A DNA stretch of 64,000 nucleotides from Sphingobacteriaceae bacterium (GTDB lineage Bacteria > Bacteroidota > Bacteroidia > B-17B0 > Aurantibacillaceae), in contig NVQB01000001.1 of NCBI GenBank assembly GCA_002319075.1, positions 2,852,001-2,916,000 of the forward strand, written 5' to 3'. Each line of letters opens with the position of its first letter. Position 1 is the stretch's first letter. Below are positions 35,105 to 43,255 of this stretch, piece after piece. The notes below the pieces were generated by a model. The model was not told the DNA's origin. It saw only the letters and a list, made by a program, of their open reading frames with translations, and ran no database searches. Both the position numbers and the translations under genes were made by a program.

Positions 35105-35816
35105 TTTCTTTTTTGCACCAATGTCTTTGTAAACCAAATTCGTATTCAGATTCCAGTACCGAGAATCCACAGGTTTTTATCAGGGCTTTCATCTCTACCC
35201 TGTCAAACTCGGTAATGTGATCAGCATCTGTGTAGATGAGATCCAGGTGAAGATCCTGGCGGTAATGATTCATATACGTTTTATCGAAATCGGGAACTTC
35301 AATATACATATAATTGATAAAAGGTTTGATACACAAGATCATTTTTTCAGGATCTTCAATGTGCTCGAGAATATGAGAGAGAATTAAAACGTCAAATGAT
35401 ACAGAATTTTTGGCTAAATAACTTTCTATGTCGCTATGAATAAATACAAGATTGTCTTTTTTAAATCTTTTATTAGCGCTTTCTATTGCCTCCCTGTCAT
35501 AATCAATTCCCACTACATTTTTTGCTTTCGTGGCGATGGTTGCAGTAATCTGACCTGCGTGGCACCCCATATCAAGTACCGAATCGCTTTCTTTTATCAA
35601 ACCTAATATGTGAGCATTCGATATTTTCCGGAGAGGATGATTTTCTGTGCTGTAGTAGTCAAAAGATTTTTCATGCGCCAGTCTCTCGAAGATCCATTCC
35701 AGATTTAAAAACAATTTAAATTTTGAAGTACTGCTTAAGAATGGAAGTTTGCTCAACCTGTAAATAAAGGAGAGCAACAGATTACTGTTTTTCTTTCTGG
35801 CTAGTTTTATTCCCAT
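35097..35816 (-). CDS. SAM-dependent methyltransferase, class I
   Basis: The 239-residue protein has SAM motif I DSVLDMGCHAGQITATIA, the acidic GIDYD end and LSHILEHIEDPEKM. It is a Methyltransf_11/23-type enzyme without membrane segments. The basic N-terminus (KLARKKNSNLLLS) may contact membrane or lipid-linked acceptor. It lies 2 bases downstream of the FkbM gene's stop and is probably coupled to it. Substrate unknown. Confidence 0.84.
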   Translation of the reverse strand: MGIKLARKKNSNLLLSFIYRLSKLPFLSSTSKFKLFLNLEWIFERLAHEKSFDYYSTENHPLRKISNAHILGLIKESDSVLDMGCHAGQITATIATKAKNVVGIDYDREAIESANKRFKKDNLVFIHSDIESYLAKNSVSFDVLILSHILEHIEDPEKMILCIKPFINYMYIEVPDFDKTYMNHYRQDLHLDLIYTDADHITEFDRVEMKALIKTCGFSVLESEYEFGLQRHWCKKENA

Positions 35817-35818
35817 TT

Positions 35819-36583
35819 TTAATTTTTTGGTAAAAGCTGCACGTCAAATAAGTCGGCCTGGGAACAGAATTCTTCCTTACTCATGTGTTTTGATTTAAAG
35901 AGAATGTCATAATTTATGGCCCTTACAAAATCATAGATTTCCTGTAAAGATGAATTAAAGTTTGATAAAGCATTAGGATGTAAAGCAAGGTTTACTATTG
36001 GCCTGTCCTTTTTAAGTGTTTCCGCGGAGCCTAATAATACAAAGTATTCGGCACCCTCAGCGTCAATTTTTAAGAAATTTACTTTTTGTATAGAATTTTC
36101 ACTCACAAAAGTATCTACGGAAGTTACATCTACCTCGATTCCCGAAATAGTATGGTCGCGTTGTACGGCTGATAAACTATTAGCAGCATCAATGTCTACA
36201 TCTGACACGTTAAAAGTAGCTTTTCCTTTTTTATCTGATACGGCTGCCTGAACAGGCTTTGCAATATGCCCAATTGAATTGAGTGCAATGGTTTTCTGAA
36301 GAATGCTAAACGTAAATGGAGTTGGTTCAAAAGAAAATACCTTACCGCCAGGGCCTGTGAGATCTGAAAAAAGTTTTGTCATTAAACCAATTTGCGCACC
36401 AATGTCAAATATCACGTCATTTTTCTTTATCGTTTTTTTGAAAAATGAAACATTGTCGGTTTCATAATCTTTTTCGTAATACCTGTAAAAACGAAAGGGA
36501 AGTTTAACGGTAATTCCGGAAATTACTGTCTGCACGCCGTTTCGGTAGATAACTTCCAGAAGTTTGTAAATTAATTTTTTCAT
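35819..36583 (-). CDS. FkbM-family methyltransferase
   Basis: The 254-residue protein carries the FkbM-type SAM motif VIFDIGAQIGLMTKL and the signature FLKIDAEGAEYFVLLG. FkbM enzymes O-methylate hydroxyls on polyketides and also on sugars in surface glycan loci. Here the context argues for a sugar. The ATG overlaps the preceding glycosyltransferase stop (ATGA, 4 bases), so they are translationally coupled. No abnormal residue seen. Confidence 0.88.
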   Translation of the reverse strand: MKKLIYKLLEVIYRNGVQTVISGITVKLPFRFYRYYEKDYETDNVSFFKKTIKKNDVIFDIGAQIGLMTKLFSDLTGPGGKVFSFEPTPFTFSILQKTIALNSIGHIAKPVQAAVSDKKGKATFNVSDVDIDAANSLSAVQRDHTISGIEVDVTSVDTFVSENSIQKVNFLKIDAEGAEYFVLLGSAETLKKDRPIVNLALHPNALSNFNSSLQEIYDFVRAINYDILFKSKHMSKEEFCSQADLFDVQLLPKN

Positions 36584-37647
36584 TTTACCAGTTCGTCAAA
36601 TGTTTTCCTGTAATGTTCAATGGCATTCACTTCAGTAAATTTTTCCGCAGCTTGTTTTTCTTTAACAGAAATTTCTTGTTTCTCAAGCAAAGATAATCCA
36701 AAGAACCAGATAATTTTTTTAGCTAAGTCTTCAGAGGATAAATTTATTATTAAATCCGGATTTACTCCTTTTAAAATTTGTTTGGTGCCGGTGTAATTTG
36801 ATACTATAATGGGAAGTCCCGCATGCATCGCTTCAATCGTAGAGGTTGGAAAAGCGTCTCCACGGGCAACGTGAATATTCAGATCGCTGTTTTTTATGTA
36901 ACTGTCTATATCAGATTGATGACCTAAAAAGAATATGGTTTTCAGATCTTCGGGGTTAAATTTTCTGGTTAAACTCTTTATGTCCTCTTCACTCCAATCG
37001 CCTACAATGTAATACTTTAAACCGGGAAGGGTTTTTTTTGCCTGTAAGAAGGCTTCTACCATTATATCAAGACCCTTGTAGTAAATGCGTGCCGCACTTG
37101 GTCCGGAAGCGATGCTGATAAGGTTAAAACCTTTAAACTCAGGTTCAATTGCACGTAAACTATGAACTCTGCCAGTTGATGGGCCGAGAAAAGTGCAAAG
37201 TAATTTTGTTTTAATGTCAGGTCTCAGTGTCTGAATAATTTCGCGGATCATTTCACCTTCACAAAAAATAGCGTCGTAATTATTTAACAACCACTTGTGC
37301 ATTATTCTACTGTAAAAAGGAATTTGTTTCGCCAGCATAAAATAAGGAAGCTGGTTTCCCATGTGTGAGATTATTTTTAAATGCTTTGGAAGGACACCGA
37401 GTTTCCGTGCTATAATTGGACTAAAATGCAGACCGTCGACAAGAATAAATTCAAAGCCGGAATATTTTTTGTAGTTCAGTGCGTTTTTAATCCAGGCGTA
37501 CAAGTTCTTAAGTGCGCCAAAGCCTTGATCTTGCCATCGTAAGTCATCATCCACGGGCTTTGAAATAACGCCTAAAGAATGTGCCAAAGTCTTGTGCATG
37601 AAGTGCGGTCCAGGACGACCGTGAAGATATAGTATGCGTGTGTTCAA
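36580..37647 (-). CDS. GT-B glycosyltransferase
   Basis: The 355-residue protein begins with RILYLHGRPGPHFMHK, an unusual N-terminal glycan-binding loop, and has a GT-B C-terminal domain with VARGDAFPTSTIEAMHAG, the nucleotide-sugar segment of family 4. The start is TTG at 37647: no ATG precedes the conserved N-terminal strand and the upstream stop is 1 base away. It is coupled by a 4-base overlap to the FkbM gene. Donor and acceptor unknown. Confidence 0.83.
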   Translation of the reverse strand: MNTRILYLHGRPGPHFMHKTLAHSLGVISKPVDDDLRWQDQGFGALKNLYAWIKNALNYKKYSGFEFILVDGLHFSPIIARKLGVLPKHLKIISHMGNQLPYFMLAKQIPFYSRIMHKWLLNNYDAIFCEGEMIREIIQTLRPDIKTKLLCTFLGPSTGRVHSLRAIEPEFKGFNLISIASGPSAARIYYKGLDIMVEAFLQAKKTLPGLKYYIVGDWSEEDIKSLTRKFNPEDLKTIFFLGHQSDIDSYIKNSDLNIHVARGDAFPTSTIEAMHAGLPIIVSNYTGTKQILKGVNPDLIINLSSEDLAKKIIWFFGLSLLEKQEISVKEKQAAEKFTEVNAIEHYRKTFDELVK

Positions 37648-37648
37648 A

Positions 37649-38797
37649 TTAATTTAAAATTTTGTTGTAAACAGACTCCAGTTTTTTCAGACTCTCTGAA
37701 AAATTATATTCCGAAACTACTGTCTTTCTTGCCTCTTGACCCAGTGCGTTTGAAATTGCGGGATTCGTGACGAGGTAACGGATTTTATCAGCAAGGTCGG
37801 AAGAATTACTTTTTTTAAATACAAGTCCGTTTTTTGCATCAGTAATAATTGAGGTTAGTTCTGGAATATCCGACACAATAACCGGTAACGCCATGGCCAT
37901 TTTTTCTAACAGTGAAAGAGGAAGGCCTTCTTTATGGGAAGGAAAAACTGCAAGGTTTGCTTTTTGTAAGAGAATTCGCGGATCTGAGATCGCGCCGGTA
38001 AATTCTATGTCTTCCATGCAATCAAGTTGCCGGGCAAGTTTTTGAATTTTACCATTTAAACCATCAGGTCCCGCTATGTAAAGTTTTTTGTCGGTAATAT
38101 CTGATAAGGAAGCCCATGATTTAACTAAAGTTTCATGCCCTTTTATTTCTTCGATGCGCGATATATAGACTACTACAAGGCCCTCAGGTTTAGTTGTGTT
38201 TTCCTTCCTCTGGAAAAAATCAACATTCACGCCATTTAAAATAGTGTGAATAGGTGTTTTTTTGGAGATGATGCTTCTTTGATAAAGCGATTTTTTAATT
38301 TCCTCTGAAACAGCAATAATATGAAAGCCCTTGTATAATTTTCGAAAAACCACCGATAATACAGTGCTTTTTATAATGCCTAAATCTTTTTTTCCAATTC
38401 TTAGGAGATGATCTGTAAAGAGACAAGGAACTTTGAGATCAAGAAAGTTGCGGAGAATTAATTCACGGGGACTGGTATGAAAATGAATTAGCTTCGGATT
38501 TATTTTCGTGATTAACTCGTTGATGGATTGAAAATGTTTAAAGCTTTCTTTTTTTCTTGTGATAAAACGCAGGTATCCCGTGATAGAATAGTCGTTGTCA
38601 AATTCAAAATTAAAATAGTAAAGTTCTATTTTTGGATTTAGCGGCACCACTTTAAAAATAGATTTTTCGGGATCAAAGAGATTCAGAGAAATAAAAGAAA
38701 CGGAATACTTTTCCGGATCAAGTGCGTTTGCGCAATCCACGGCAACCTTTTCACTTCCTCCAATGTTAAGTGAATTAATTATATAAAGTATTTTGAT
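37649..38797 (-). CDS. GT-B glycosyltransferase, family 4, with non-canonical start
   Basis: The family N-terminal strand and loop, KILYIINSLNIGGSEKV, is encoded from about 38794 downwards, but no ATG, GTG or TTG exists in frame between the upstream TGA at 38827-38825 and a GTG at 38740, which lies beyond that strand. The codon exactly where the initiator belongs (38797-38795) reads ATC. Counting from it gives 382 residues. The rest is normal: the C-terminal half shows FPSHKEGLPLSLLEKMA, the donor-binding signature of family 4. Either ATC is used, or the start was mutated from ATG. A GTG start would lose the first strand and the glycine loop. Confidence in the enzyme class is high, in the start low. 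Confidence 0.8.
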   Translation of the reverse strand: MKILYIINSLNIGGSEKVAVDCANALDPEKYSVSFISLNLFDPEKSIFKVVPLNPKIELYYFNFEFDNDYSITGYLRFITRKKESFKHFQSINELITKINPKLIHFHTSPRELILRNFLDLKVPCLFTDHLLRIGKKDLGIIKSTVLSVVFRKLYKGFHIIAVSEEIKKSLYQRSIISKKTPIHTILNGVNVDFFQRKENTTKPEGLVVVYISRIEEIKGHETLVKSWASLSDITDKKLYIAGPDGLNGKIQKLARQLDCMEDIEFTGAISDPRILLQKANLAVFPSHKEGLPLSLLEKMAMALPVIVSDIPELTSIITDAKNGLVFKKSNSSDLADKIRYLVTNPAISNALGQEARKTVVSEYNFSESLKKLESVYNKILN

Positions 38798-38817
38798 TTT
38801 AGTTTCCAGTGTAAAAG

Positions 38818-39732
38818 TTATTTTTCAAAAATACCAATGATCGTATGTCCTTTGATCCTTTTTCTGAACTTTTTTACTAAAGGTCTGAACAAAACTTGTA
38901 TTCCCGTTTTCCAGATCAGCTTCATTAAAAATTCATTTTTAAAAACAAATTTTCCAAGAGTATTATAAATAACTACGTCAATATGATTATCCTGCAAAGG
39001 TTCCGTCATAATCTTACGAAGCTTTAAGTCGTAGAGCCTCGAAATACCCAGCAAAGACTTTTCATCAAAAAGATTGACGTGATGCGGCGGCATATTCAAG
39101 TATTTACTGGGGTGAATATTAGATTTAAACAAGGCGCCGTTATTGGGAACAGCGATGATCAGCAATCCTCCTTTTTTTAATGCTTTTACAGAATCGGTCA
39201 TTGCAGAATGAATGGCAGAAATGTGTTCCATCACCTGAAAAGAACAAACAACGTCGTAACTGTTTGCTTTGTTAGCCACATGATGTTCTAATAATTCATT
39301 TGTCAAATGAATCCCTCGTAGTTTGGCTTTTTCAATGGCTAAAGGATTTAGCTCCAAACCTACATAGGAAATATTTTTTAAAGCTTTAAGCTTTTGAAGG
39401 AACACACCGTCTCCAGGGCCAATTTCAAGCAAGGATTTGCCGGATTCTATCCATCCCGCCACCGCCAGATGTTCCCAGCGGTCGACACTATAGTACCAAT
39501 CTTTTAATGAAAGCTTTTCATAAAATGCAGCATCGCCGTCAAGATTAAAAGGATAGTAGAAGCGGAGACTGGTTAAAGGGCATTCACATAAATAAATAGT
39601 CTCAATATCTCTAAAACTGGAAGAAATATCGAGGTCATAAATCTTTTTGTAGGCAACAACTATCTCCGAAGTTTTAACGGTGGAAATAATTGTTGCTTCA
39701 CTAGAAGTATCAAATGGAGAATAAGCCTGCAT
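38818..39732 (-). CDS. SAM-dependent methyltransferase with N-terminal extension
   Basis: The 304-residue protein has SAM motif I KSLLEIGPGDGVFLQKLKAL at about residue 98, with the acidic GLELN end and FQVMEHISAIHSA. The first 95 residues are a separate region rich in aromatic residues (FYYPFNLDGDAAFYEK), resembling zinc-free versions of the N-terminal part of glycan-locus methyltransferases. It lies 4 bases after the Wzt-like gene stop, so it belongs to the same transcript. Target unknown. Confidence 0.83.
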   Translation of the reverse strand: MQAYSPFDTSSEATIISTVKTSEIVVAYKKIYDLDISSSFRDIETIYLCECPLTSLRFYYPFNLDGDAAFYEKLSLKDWYYSVDRWEHLAVAGWIESGKSLLEIGPGDGVFLQKLKALKNISYVGLELNPLAIEKAKLRGIHLTNELLEHHVANKANSYDVVCSFQVMEHISAIHSAMTDSVKALKKGGLLIIAVPNNGALFKSNIHPSKYLNMPPHHVNLFDEKSLLGISRLYDLKLRKIMTEPLQDNHIDVVIYNTLGKFVFKNEFLMKLIWKTGIQVLFRPLVKKFRKRIKGHTIIGIFEK

Positions 39733-39736
39733 ATAT

Positions 39737-40954
39737 TTAATCGATGGCTGTTACTTTCCAGCCTACGTTTTTATAAAACACTTTGTTCAGTTCGGGTTTT
39801 GGAAATTCGGGCGCATGCGATTCGGCTCCGCGGTCTACGCGAATAACGCAACATTCTTTTAGCACCTCAAAATCGTTGTGCTCGTTTCCTAGATAGAGAT
39901 CAACAAGATAATCACCAGCCATTAAATTTATTTCGGGAAAACTTATTTCAAACATGCCTGAGTTAAGGCTTTCAGAAATCACATTTCCAACGTAATGCTT
40001 ATTATTTACTGCAATAAGGGATGTGCCGGTGTAGTCCTTAATTACAATACCCAATACCGGATAATGCAAAGGTTCTTTTGTTTTGAAGTAAGCTCTGAAT
40101 TTCAGATCATCTCCCATATGAACCGAATCACTCAAAACATTATTACTGGTTAATTCGAGCTTATAAATATTTTTATTTTTTATGTGCAATTGTCCGTTTT
40201 GAAAGTGCGCTAGCTCCGCAAGTTCGGAAGTATAGTGTTTGATGGTTTCATCCATGGTATCATCTGCGCCAACCTTGCCTTTACTTAAAAATATGCCGCG
40301 CCTGCAAAGTTCTTTCACCGCGCTCATATTATGACTCACAAATAAAATCGTACGCCCATCCCTACTCACATCTTCCATTTTATTGAGACATTTTTTCTGA
40401 AATTCAGCATCCCCAACGGCTAGCACTTCATCAATAATTAATATCTCTGGCTCCAGGAAAGCGGCAACTGCAAAAGCAAGTCTTAGCTGCATTCCGCTAC
40501 TATAATGCTTTAGCGGCGTATTTAAAAATCTTTCTACACCCGAAAAGTCAACTATAGCGTCGAGCTGTTTTTCTATTTCGACGCGTTTCATCCCAAGAAT
40601 ACTTCCGTTTAAAAAAATATTTTCGCGACCGCTAAGTTCCGGATGAAATCCTGTTCCAACCTCTAATAACGATGCAATACGCCCTCTTGAGATAATGCTT
40701 CCGGAAGTAGGAGGAGTGATTTTACTGAGTATTTTCAGCAAGGTGGATTTACCGGCGCCGTTTTTTCCAATAATGCCGATAGTGTCGCCGGGCATCACAT
40801 CGAAACTCACATCGTCTAAGGCCCAAAATTCTTCTTTGTTCGAGGAAGGTTTTAAAAAAGAAAAAAGATTTTCTCTTAAGCTCAAATAAGGCTTTGTATT
40901 CCCATGAATCTGGTATTTTTTACTGATCCTTTTTATTTCGAGAATTGGTTTCAA
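39737..40954 (-). CDS. ABC transporter ATPase, Wzt type with C-terminal substrate domain
   Basis: The 405-residue ATPase powers export of surface polysaccharide. Walker A is GIIGKNGAGKSTLL, the ABC signature YSSGMQLRLAFA and Walker B ILIIDEVLAVGD. Beyond residue 245 is a beta-rich domain of about 155 residues, in the position of the Wzt carbohydrate-binding domain that recognises the capped glycan end. The start is TTG at 40954, and no ATG is available. No Wzm-type permease is adjacent: upstream on the same strand is the acyltransferase gene and the rest of the cluster has no suitable membrane protein. The permease must lie elsewhere. Named by pattern as TagH/Wzt-like. Confidence 0.9.
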   Translation of the reverse strand: MKPILEIKRISKKYQIHGNTKPYLSLRENLFSFLKPSSNKEEFWALDDVSFDVMPGDTIGIIGKNGAGKSTLLKILSKITPPTSGSIISRGRIASLLEVGTGFHPELSGRENIFLNGSILGMKRVEIEKQLDAIVDFSGVERFLNTPLKHYSSGMQLRLAFAVAAFLEPEILIIDEVLAVGDAEFQKKCLNKMEDVSRDGRTILFVSHNMSAVKELCRRGIFLSKGKVGADDTMDETIKHYTSELAELAHFQNGQLHIKNKNIYKLELTSNNVLSDSVHMGDDLKFRAYFKTKEPLHYPVLGIVIKDYTGTSLIAVNNKHYVGNVISESLNSGMFEISFPEINLMAGDYLVDLYLGNEHNDFEVLKECCVIRVDRGAESHAPEFPKPELNKVFYKNVGWKVTAID

Positions 40955-41050
40955 CGCGGTAAATATACATAAAAGAAGGGATTTTGCAGTAAAGATCTTC
41001 GGTAGTTGGGCGGTCTTAAGTCCTTAACTAACAAGGCTTACGAAGCGGCA

Positions 41051-42145
41051 CTAAATTTTAGAATACTGAAACTTATTTTTAAGCCGTAAAATTGGCTTTT
41101 CAATGAAATACCACGAAACTACTGCCATCAGGTAGGTTATAAGCAGTTCGAAAAGGAATAATGGTATGGCATTGACCTGTAGTTTAAAATGATAAACGCA
41201 AGACGCGGTAATTCCGAAAACAAGTGCGTGATAGAGGTAAATACCGTAACTGATTTTTCCGGTAAATTGCAGAAAACGCATCCTGAAGACCAGATGGATA
41301 AAGCTAGTGGAGTTTTCCCGGGAAACAAACCAGATTAAGAAATAAGAAACAACGACTGCCACAACAGATAAAGTTGCCTTCGCGATCGCGAGAAATTTTG
41401 AATTCACAAAATCTATGTTGTTTGTTATAACTACAGCCACAAGTAAACATATAGAAGGGATGAAGATTTTCCACGGGAAATATTTCTGGTCAAAAAACGC
41501 TTTCTCTAAGCTTAAAAATCCAAGAAAAGATCCAGCCATTAAGGCATCCAGATTGCCAGCCAACGAGAGTTGTAATAGTTGACTCGTAAATTCATTATAA
41601 AAAAAGGAAAGTAAAATGATTTTATAAAGCAAGCAGGCAACACCAATGAAAATGATGAGCCATCTTATTTTTTGTGTCGGGATTATTAAGATAAGCAGGG
41701 GCCAGAACACATAAAAAATTTCTTCCGAGGAGAGAGACCAGGTATGATTCATAATGCCGTTGCAATAGTCTGGTAACACATTATTGGAAATTGTAAAATT
41801 TTGAAGGTAAATTAAAAAGAGGGGTAGTTTGCTGAGGTCGGCATTTACAAGCATGCCCCAGACCACCGAAATAAGTAAAGCGAGATAGTAGATAGGAAAA
41901 ATGCGTAAAGCCCTTTTCAGATAAAATGTTTTTAGAAAATCCGGAGAGTTTTTTTCCTGGATAAGGATGCGGGTGATTAAAAAGCCAGATAGTACAAAAA
42001 ACATAGGAACTCCAATCCACAAAGCGCTAAAGATTGGAAACATGGAATGAAAACACAAAATAAAAATGGCGGCTAATCCCCTGAAACCATCTAAGGTGCT
42101 AAAATACTCAGACTTTAGTGTATGGTTCTGTTCAGAATGACTCAT
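41051..42145 (-). CDS. Acyltransferase family 3 membrane protein
   Basis: The 364-residue protein has about ten membrane helices typical of the OatA/acyltransferase-3 family, which move acyl (often acetyl) groups across the membrane onto polysaccharides or peptidoglycan. Conserved family points visible are the early LDGFRGLAAIFILCFH motif (with the catalytic His) and FVLSGFLIT. No C-terminal SGNH domain is present. Located 16 bases downstream of the DUF4476 gene stop and just upstream of Wzt, it could acetylate the exported glycan. Confidence 0.9.
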   Translation of the reverse strand: MSHSEQNHTLKSEYFSTLDGFRGLAAIFILCFHSMFPIFSALWIGVPMFFVLSGFLITRILIQEKNSPDFLKTFYLKRALRIFPIYYLALLISVVWGMLVNADLSKLPLFLIYLQNFTISNNVLPDYCNGIMNHTWSLSSEEIFYVFWPLLILIIPTQKIRWLIIFIGVACLLYKIILLSFFYNEFTSQLLQLSLAGNLDALMAGSFLGFLSLEKAFFDQKYFPWKIFIPSICLLVAVVITNNIDFVNSKFLAIAKATLSVVAVVVSYFLIWFVSRENSTSFIHLVFRMRFLQFTGKISYGIYLYHALVFGITASCVYHFKLQVNAIPLFLFELLITYLMAVVSWYFIEKPILRLKNKFQYSKI

Positions 42146-42160
42146 TTATGCGGATGAAAA

Positions 42161-43255
42161 TTATTGCGTTTGTTTGTCGAGAAAATCTTTTAGTTCGCTT
42201 TTGGTTTGATTGTAAGAGAAAACTTCAGCCACATTCATAAACGTTGATTTTTCAACACAATTAAAATAAAGCAGTTTTGCGGCATCGAGTTTTTCGCGGT
42301 CATGAATAAATTTGCTAAGAATTAAAGTTACCTGGCCCGTAGAATAACAAAGATCAGCATAGCCTTTTTTTAAGGCTTCAAACCTTTCAGAGTCTGTATT
42401 GTAACTGGCTAAACGTTCAACATAGCGGGTGATAAGCATTTCAGATGCAGCCACGCTGCACTTGTTGTTACCTGATTGTTTCATTTCCCCGGGATTATTG
42501 AGAAAATCGTTTAGGGTTTTTATCGAAGACTCGAACCTGAAACTTTTTTCGAGGTTTTTTTTATTTGCCGGATCAGTTATATGAGGATAGGCAATGCGGA
42601 TCAGTTTCAGTTTTTCAATCTCATAATCGATATAATTTAAAAACGAGCCCAGTTGAGCAACACTCATGCAATTATTTCGGCAAACTGTTTCAACAACGTT
42701 AAATTTTTGATCCTGAACCTGAGCTTTCGCTACCAGCAAAGCGGTGTACCCTATGTAACTGTCTGGCATTGCACTAGTGCAGCCGCCCGATTTTGGCACG
42801 TTATTAAAGTAAATTGCTTTACCATCTTTAATCTCGCAAAAATGTTCGTAGATGCCTTTTTTAAGAACAGGCATGGTGTCTACAATTGGCTTGGCTGGAA
42901 CGATCGGATTAGGTAAAGGAATAATATCGTACACACCTGCAAAATTCATTTTAAGCGTTACATCATTAAATTCAACTTTGTAATTAAATTCTTTGTTTTT
43001 ACACGCAACTCCCTGCTCAAGCAGGTAAAGTGTGGACGATATTTTTTTCTTGTTTTCAAATTCGAGCTCAATAACCAAAGTATCTTTGGTAATTTTCTCC
43101 ATGTAGAGATTGGCTTGCGGCACCGTATTCCATGTTTTTCCAGCGCTTGTTACTTTAAAGGTCTTACCGTTAATGGAAGTTAGATTTACGTTATTTTGAG
43201 CGCACAAAAAGCCGGCTACTAATAAAAAAGTAAATAGAAAATAAGGTTTACGCAT
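42161..43255 (-). CDS. DUF4476-domain exported protein
   Basis: From ATG 43255, the 364-residue protein has a signal peptide (FLFTFLLVAGFLCAQ) and two C-terminal helical units of the DUF4476 kind, each with a conserved motif pair (SVAQLGSFLNYIDYE and STGQVTLILSKF). Residues 20-170 are a beta-rich N-terminal part with several cysteines. DUF4476 is common in Bacteroidota but has no known role. A longer start at 43303 would lie inside uvrC. The chosen start overlaps the uvrC stop by 8 bases. Confidence 0.8.
   Translation of the reverse strand: MRKPYFLFTFLLVAGFLCAQNNVNLTSINGKTFKVTSAGKTWNTVPQANLYMEKITKDTLVIELEFENKKKISSTLYLLEQGVACKNKEFNYKVEFNDVTLKMNFAGVYDIIPLPNPIVPAKPIVDTMPVLKKGIYEHFCEIKDGKAIYFNNVPKSGGCTSAMPDSYIGYTALLVAKAQVQDQKFNVVETVCRNNCMSVAQLGSFLNYIDYEIEKLKLIRIAYPHITDPANKKNLEKSFRFESSIKTLNDFLNNPGEMKQSGNNKCSVAASEMLITRYVERLASYNTDSERFEALKKGYADLCYSTGQVTLILSKFIHDREKLDAAKLLYFNCVEKSTFMNVAEVFSYNQTKSELKDFLDKQTQ

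Noticed and set aside
24410-42145. Glycan locus as a horizontally acquired island
   Set aside because: No integrase, transposase, flanking repeat or tRNA was seen. Composition differences cannot be judged by eye, so the claim is not made.
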